Assembly (NCBI GenBank): GCA_002162685.1
Contig: MAAQ01000013.1
Coordinates: forward strand, 186,001 to 250,000
Direction: 5' to 3'
DNA from: Flavobacteriales bacterium 33_180_T64
GTDB taxonomy: Bacteria > Bacteroidota > Bacteroidia > Flavobacteriales > Flavobacteriaceae
Length of the DNA stretch: 64,000 nucleotides
Below the pieces are notes generated by a model. It ran no database searches and was not told the DNA's origin. It was given only the letters and a program-made list of their open reading frames with translations. This document shows, in pieces, positions 61,932 through 64,000 of this stretch. Every line of letters begins with the position of its first letter. Within the stretch, counting starts at the first letter, position 1. The translations under genes were made by a program, and so were the position numbers.

Positions 61932-64000
61932 ATGTATAGATTATTTAACTATATAAAAGCCCACAAGAAGAAATCAATAGTGCTTTTAGTGCTTTTGGTT
62001 GTTTACTATTTTTGCTTACCAAAAGAGCTTTTTAAAGACCCTACGGCTACAGTAATTACTAGCAAGAATAATAAACTATTAGGCGCACATATTGCATCGG
62101 ACGGACAATGGCGATTTCCTCATAATGATGGCATTCCTGAAAAATTTAAAACGTGTATTGTTCAATTTGAAGATGAATACTTTTATGACCATCCAGGTTT
62201 TAATCCCATTTCAATTGTAAAAGCATTACGTGATAATATTAATTCTGGAGAAGTAAAACGTGGAGGAAGCACATTAACGCAGCAAGTTATTAGACTCTCT
62301 AGAAAAGGACAATCTAGAACCTATATAGAAAAGATTAAAGAAATTATTTTAGCTACACGATTAGAATTACGTGATTCTAAAGAAGACATACTAGCCTATT
62401 ACAGTAGTAATGCTCCTTTTGGCGGAAATGTTGTTGGTATTGATGCTGCATCTTGGCGTTATTTTAATAGAGATGCACAGCAACTTTCATGGGCAGAAAG
62501 TGCAACATTAGCCGTTTTACCTAATGCACCAAGTTTAATTTATCCTGGTAAAAACCAAAAACGTTTATTAGAAAAACGTGATCGATTACTCAAGAAACTA
62601 CTCGAAAACAAAATTATCGATTCATTAACTTATGACTTATCTATTGCAGAAAATTTGCCACAAAAACCATATGCATTACCGCAAATTGCTCCTCATTTAT
62701 TACAAAAAATAACACAATCTAATAGAGGTCAGCGTATCCAAACTACGATAGATACAAAGCTTCAAGAACGTGTTAATCATATTGTAAAAAATCAATACAA
62801 TATTTTAAAACAAAACGAAATTCATAATGCAGCTGTTTTAGTTCTAAATGTTCACACTAGAGAAGTATTAGCTTATGTTGGCAATACTCCAACAGATAGA
62901 GCACATCAAAAAGATGTAGATGTTATTGATAAACCTAGAAGCACTGGTAGTGTTTTAAAGCCTTTTTTATATGCAGCTATGTTGGATGCTGGAGATCTAT
63001 TACCAAATACATTAGTTACAGATGTGCCATCACAATTTGGAAGTTATAATCCAGAGAATTTCAATAAAGAATTTGATGGTGTTGTTCCTGCAAGCCGTGC
63101 ATTATCACGCTCTTTAAATGTTCCGGCTGTACGATTATTACAAGATTTTGGATTAGATCGTTTTCATCAATATTTAAAACAATTACAACTCAACGATTTA
63201 AAATATAATGCCAATCATTATGGTTTATCGCTCATTCTTGGTGGCGCAGAAAGCAATTTATGGGATTTAAGTAAAAGTTACGCAGCGATGTCTTCTACTT
63301 TAAATCATTTTTCTGAAACCTCAAGTGAATATTATTCAAACGAATTTACAGAACCTACGTTTATAGCTTCGGAAACCGTTGATTTTGGAAAAAGATCTAC
63401 TAATAAAACATTATTTGATGCCGCTTCTATTTATCTCACTTATGAAAGTTTAAAAAAAGTGAACAGACCTGAAGGAGACGAAAGTTGGGAGTTTTTTGAT
63501 AATTCCAAACAGATTGCATGGAAAACAGGAACTAGTTTTGGTTTTCGCGATGCTTGGGCTATTGGAACCACTAAAGATTATGTCGTTGGAGTTTGGGTAG
63601 GAAATGCAGATGGAGAAGGAAGACCTGGATTGGTTGGAGTGCAAACTGCAGCTCCAATTTTGTTTGATGTATTTGATATTCTTCCAAATAGTGAATGGTT
63701 TACAAAACCTTATGACGAAATGCAAGAGGTAACTATTTGTATAAAAAGTGGTCATCGTGCATCTTCAATATGTGATGAAATAGAACTCACTTATATTCAA
63801 AATAGTGGTTTAAAAACAAAACCTTGCCCATATCATATTTTAGCCCACGTTGATGCTACAGAAACTTACCAAGTTAATTCTTCTTGTGAAGACTTAAGTC
63901 ATATTAAACACAAACCATGGTTTGTATTGCCACCTCTTAAAGCCTATTACTACAAAAGTAAAAACCCGTTGTACAAAGCACTTCCAAAATTACGCTTAGA
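61932..64000 (+). CDS. pbpC: Penicillin-binding protein 1C (3' truncated by the window)
   Basis: At least 689 residues from ATG 61932; the frame is still open at the window end (family length about 770-800). A membrane anchor (SIVLLVLLVVYYFCL) precedes the GT51 glycosyltransferase with FEDEYFYDHPGF (Glu80) and RGGSTLTQQVIRLSRKGQSR. The transpeptidase domain has SVLK (Ser340-Lys343), SRSLNVP and K531TGTS. A C-terminal BiPBP_C-like part begins near 610 (CIKSGHRASSICDEI). It polymerises and may crosslink peptidoglycan, and is functionally linked to A2M. Confidence 0.95.
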   Translation, partial: MYRLFNYIKAHKKKSIVLLVLLVVYYFCLPKELFKDPTATVITSKNNKLLGAHIASDGQWRFPHNDGIPEKFKTCIVQFEDEYFYDHPGFNPISIVKALRDNINSGEVKRGGSTLTQQVIRLSRKGQSRTYIEKIKEIILATRLELRDSKEDILAYYSSNAPFGGNVVGIDAASWRYFNRDAQQLSWAESATLAVLPNAPSLIYPGKNQKRLLEKRDRLLKKLLENKIIDSLTYDLSIAENLPQKPYALPQIAPHLLQKITQSNRGQRIQTTIDTKLQERVNHIVKNQYNILKQNEIHNAAVLVLNVHTREVLAYVGNTPTDRAHQKDVDVIDKPRSTGSVLKPFLYAAMLDAGDLLPNTLVTDVPSQFGSYNPENFNKEFDGVVPASRALSRSLNVPAVRLLQDFGLDRFHQYLKQLQLNDLKYNANHYGLSLILGGAESNLWDLSKSYAAMSSTLNHFSETSSEYYSNEFTEPTFIASETVDFGKRSTNKTLFDAASIYLTYESLKKVNRPEGDESWEFFDNSKQIAWKTGTSFGFRDAWAIGTTKDYVVGVWVGNADGEGRPGLVGVQTAAPILFDVFDILPNSEWFTKPYDEMQEVTICIKSGHRASSICDEIELTYIQNSGLKTKPCPYHILAHVDATETYQVNSSCEDLSHIKHKPWFVLPPLKAYYYKSKNPLYKALPKLRL

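Noticed and set aside
1-64000. CRISPR array, prophage, insertion sequence, tRNA or rRNA genes
   Set aside because: No regularly spaced direct repeats of CRISPR type, no transposase or integrase frame, and no tRNA-like cloverleaf were noticed in the intergenic gaps.

Overview
The window is an AT-rich chromosomal segment of a marine-type Flavobacteriaceae member (Bacteroidota). The gene content supports this: a complete Bat (Bacteroides aerotolerance) operon, a type IX secretion type B sorting-domain protein, many SxxC-type lipoproteins, DUF1501/DUF1800 and DUF4199 families. So do promoters of the Bacteroidota type (-7 TAnnTTTG) and almost no Shine-Dalgarno sequences. Family names come from recognising the protein sequences; no database search was run. 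No rRNA, tRNA, CRISPR array, transposase or phage gene was seen.

Layout. 1-9456: rsmA (5' truncated), mgtE, cupin, 2-hydroxyacid dehydrogenase, a membrane LuxR-type regulator with a DUF4199 partner, two small enzyme-fold genes, two LEA-like helical proteins, a three-gene arsenic cluster without an efflux pump, and a fused PlsC/GNAT acyltransferase on the other strand. 9479-24548: housekeeping genes (aspartate kinase, fbp, mfd, gpsA, pheS, cvpA) mixed with a secreted thioredoxin, a GH26-like hydrolase and small conserved unknowns. 24602-30696: carbonic anhydrase, two SulP anion transporters, a DUF2490 outer-membrane protein, a universal stress protein and a small membrane protein, all on the minus strand; this looks like an inorganic-carbon uptake cluster. 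30757-40477: the bat operon (moxR, DUF58, BatD-like, batA, batB, an extra gene, batC, batD, batE).

40631-50380 is the accessory part: lipoproteins, an aldo/keto reductase, a phosphodiester glycosidase, an AlbA_2/Schlafen-type protein and a decayed fragment of its 3' end, a Tat-exported DUF1501 protein with its DUF1800 partner, and a cadherin-like lipoprotein. The most unusual signal is here: two tandem intergenic units (45131-45490). Each has the same regulator-like direct repeats, a weak -7 element at fixed spacing, and a two-stem hairpin ending in a T tract. They look like tandem small RNA genes. The same promoter module recurs upstream of the lipoprotein gene at 48416, and partly upstream of the lipoprotein gene ending at 44871. 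50476-64000: aldehyde dehydrogenase, isoaspartyl peptidase, a giant alpha-2-macroglobulin lipoprotein, a small monooxygenase-fold gene, a T9SS protein with ten Cys/Trp repeats, and pbpC (3' truncated). The A2M and PBP1C genes are a known functional pair, here separated by the T9SS gene.

Other regulatory DNA: a perfect 28-bp palindrome at the ars promoter, a 22-bp-period direct repeat before the DUF4199 gene, two copies of a GCGTT/AACGC-ended intergenic element, and several terminators.
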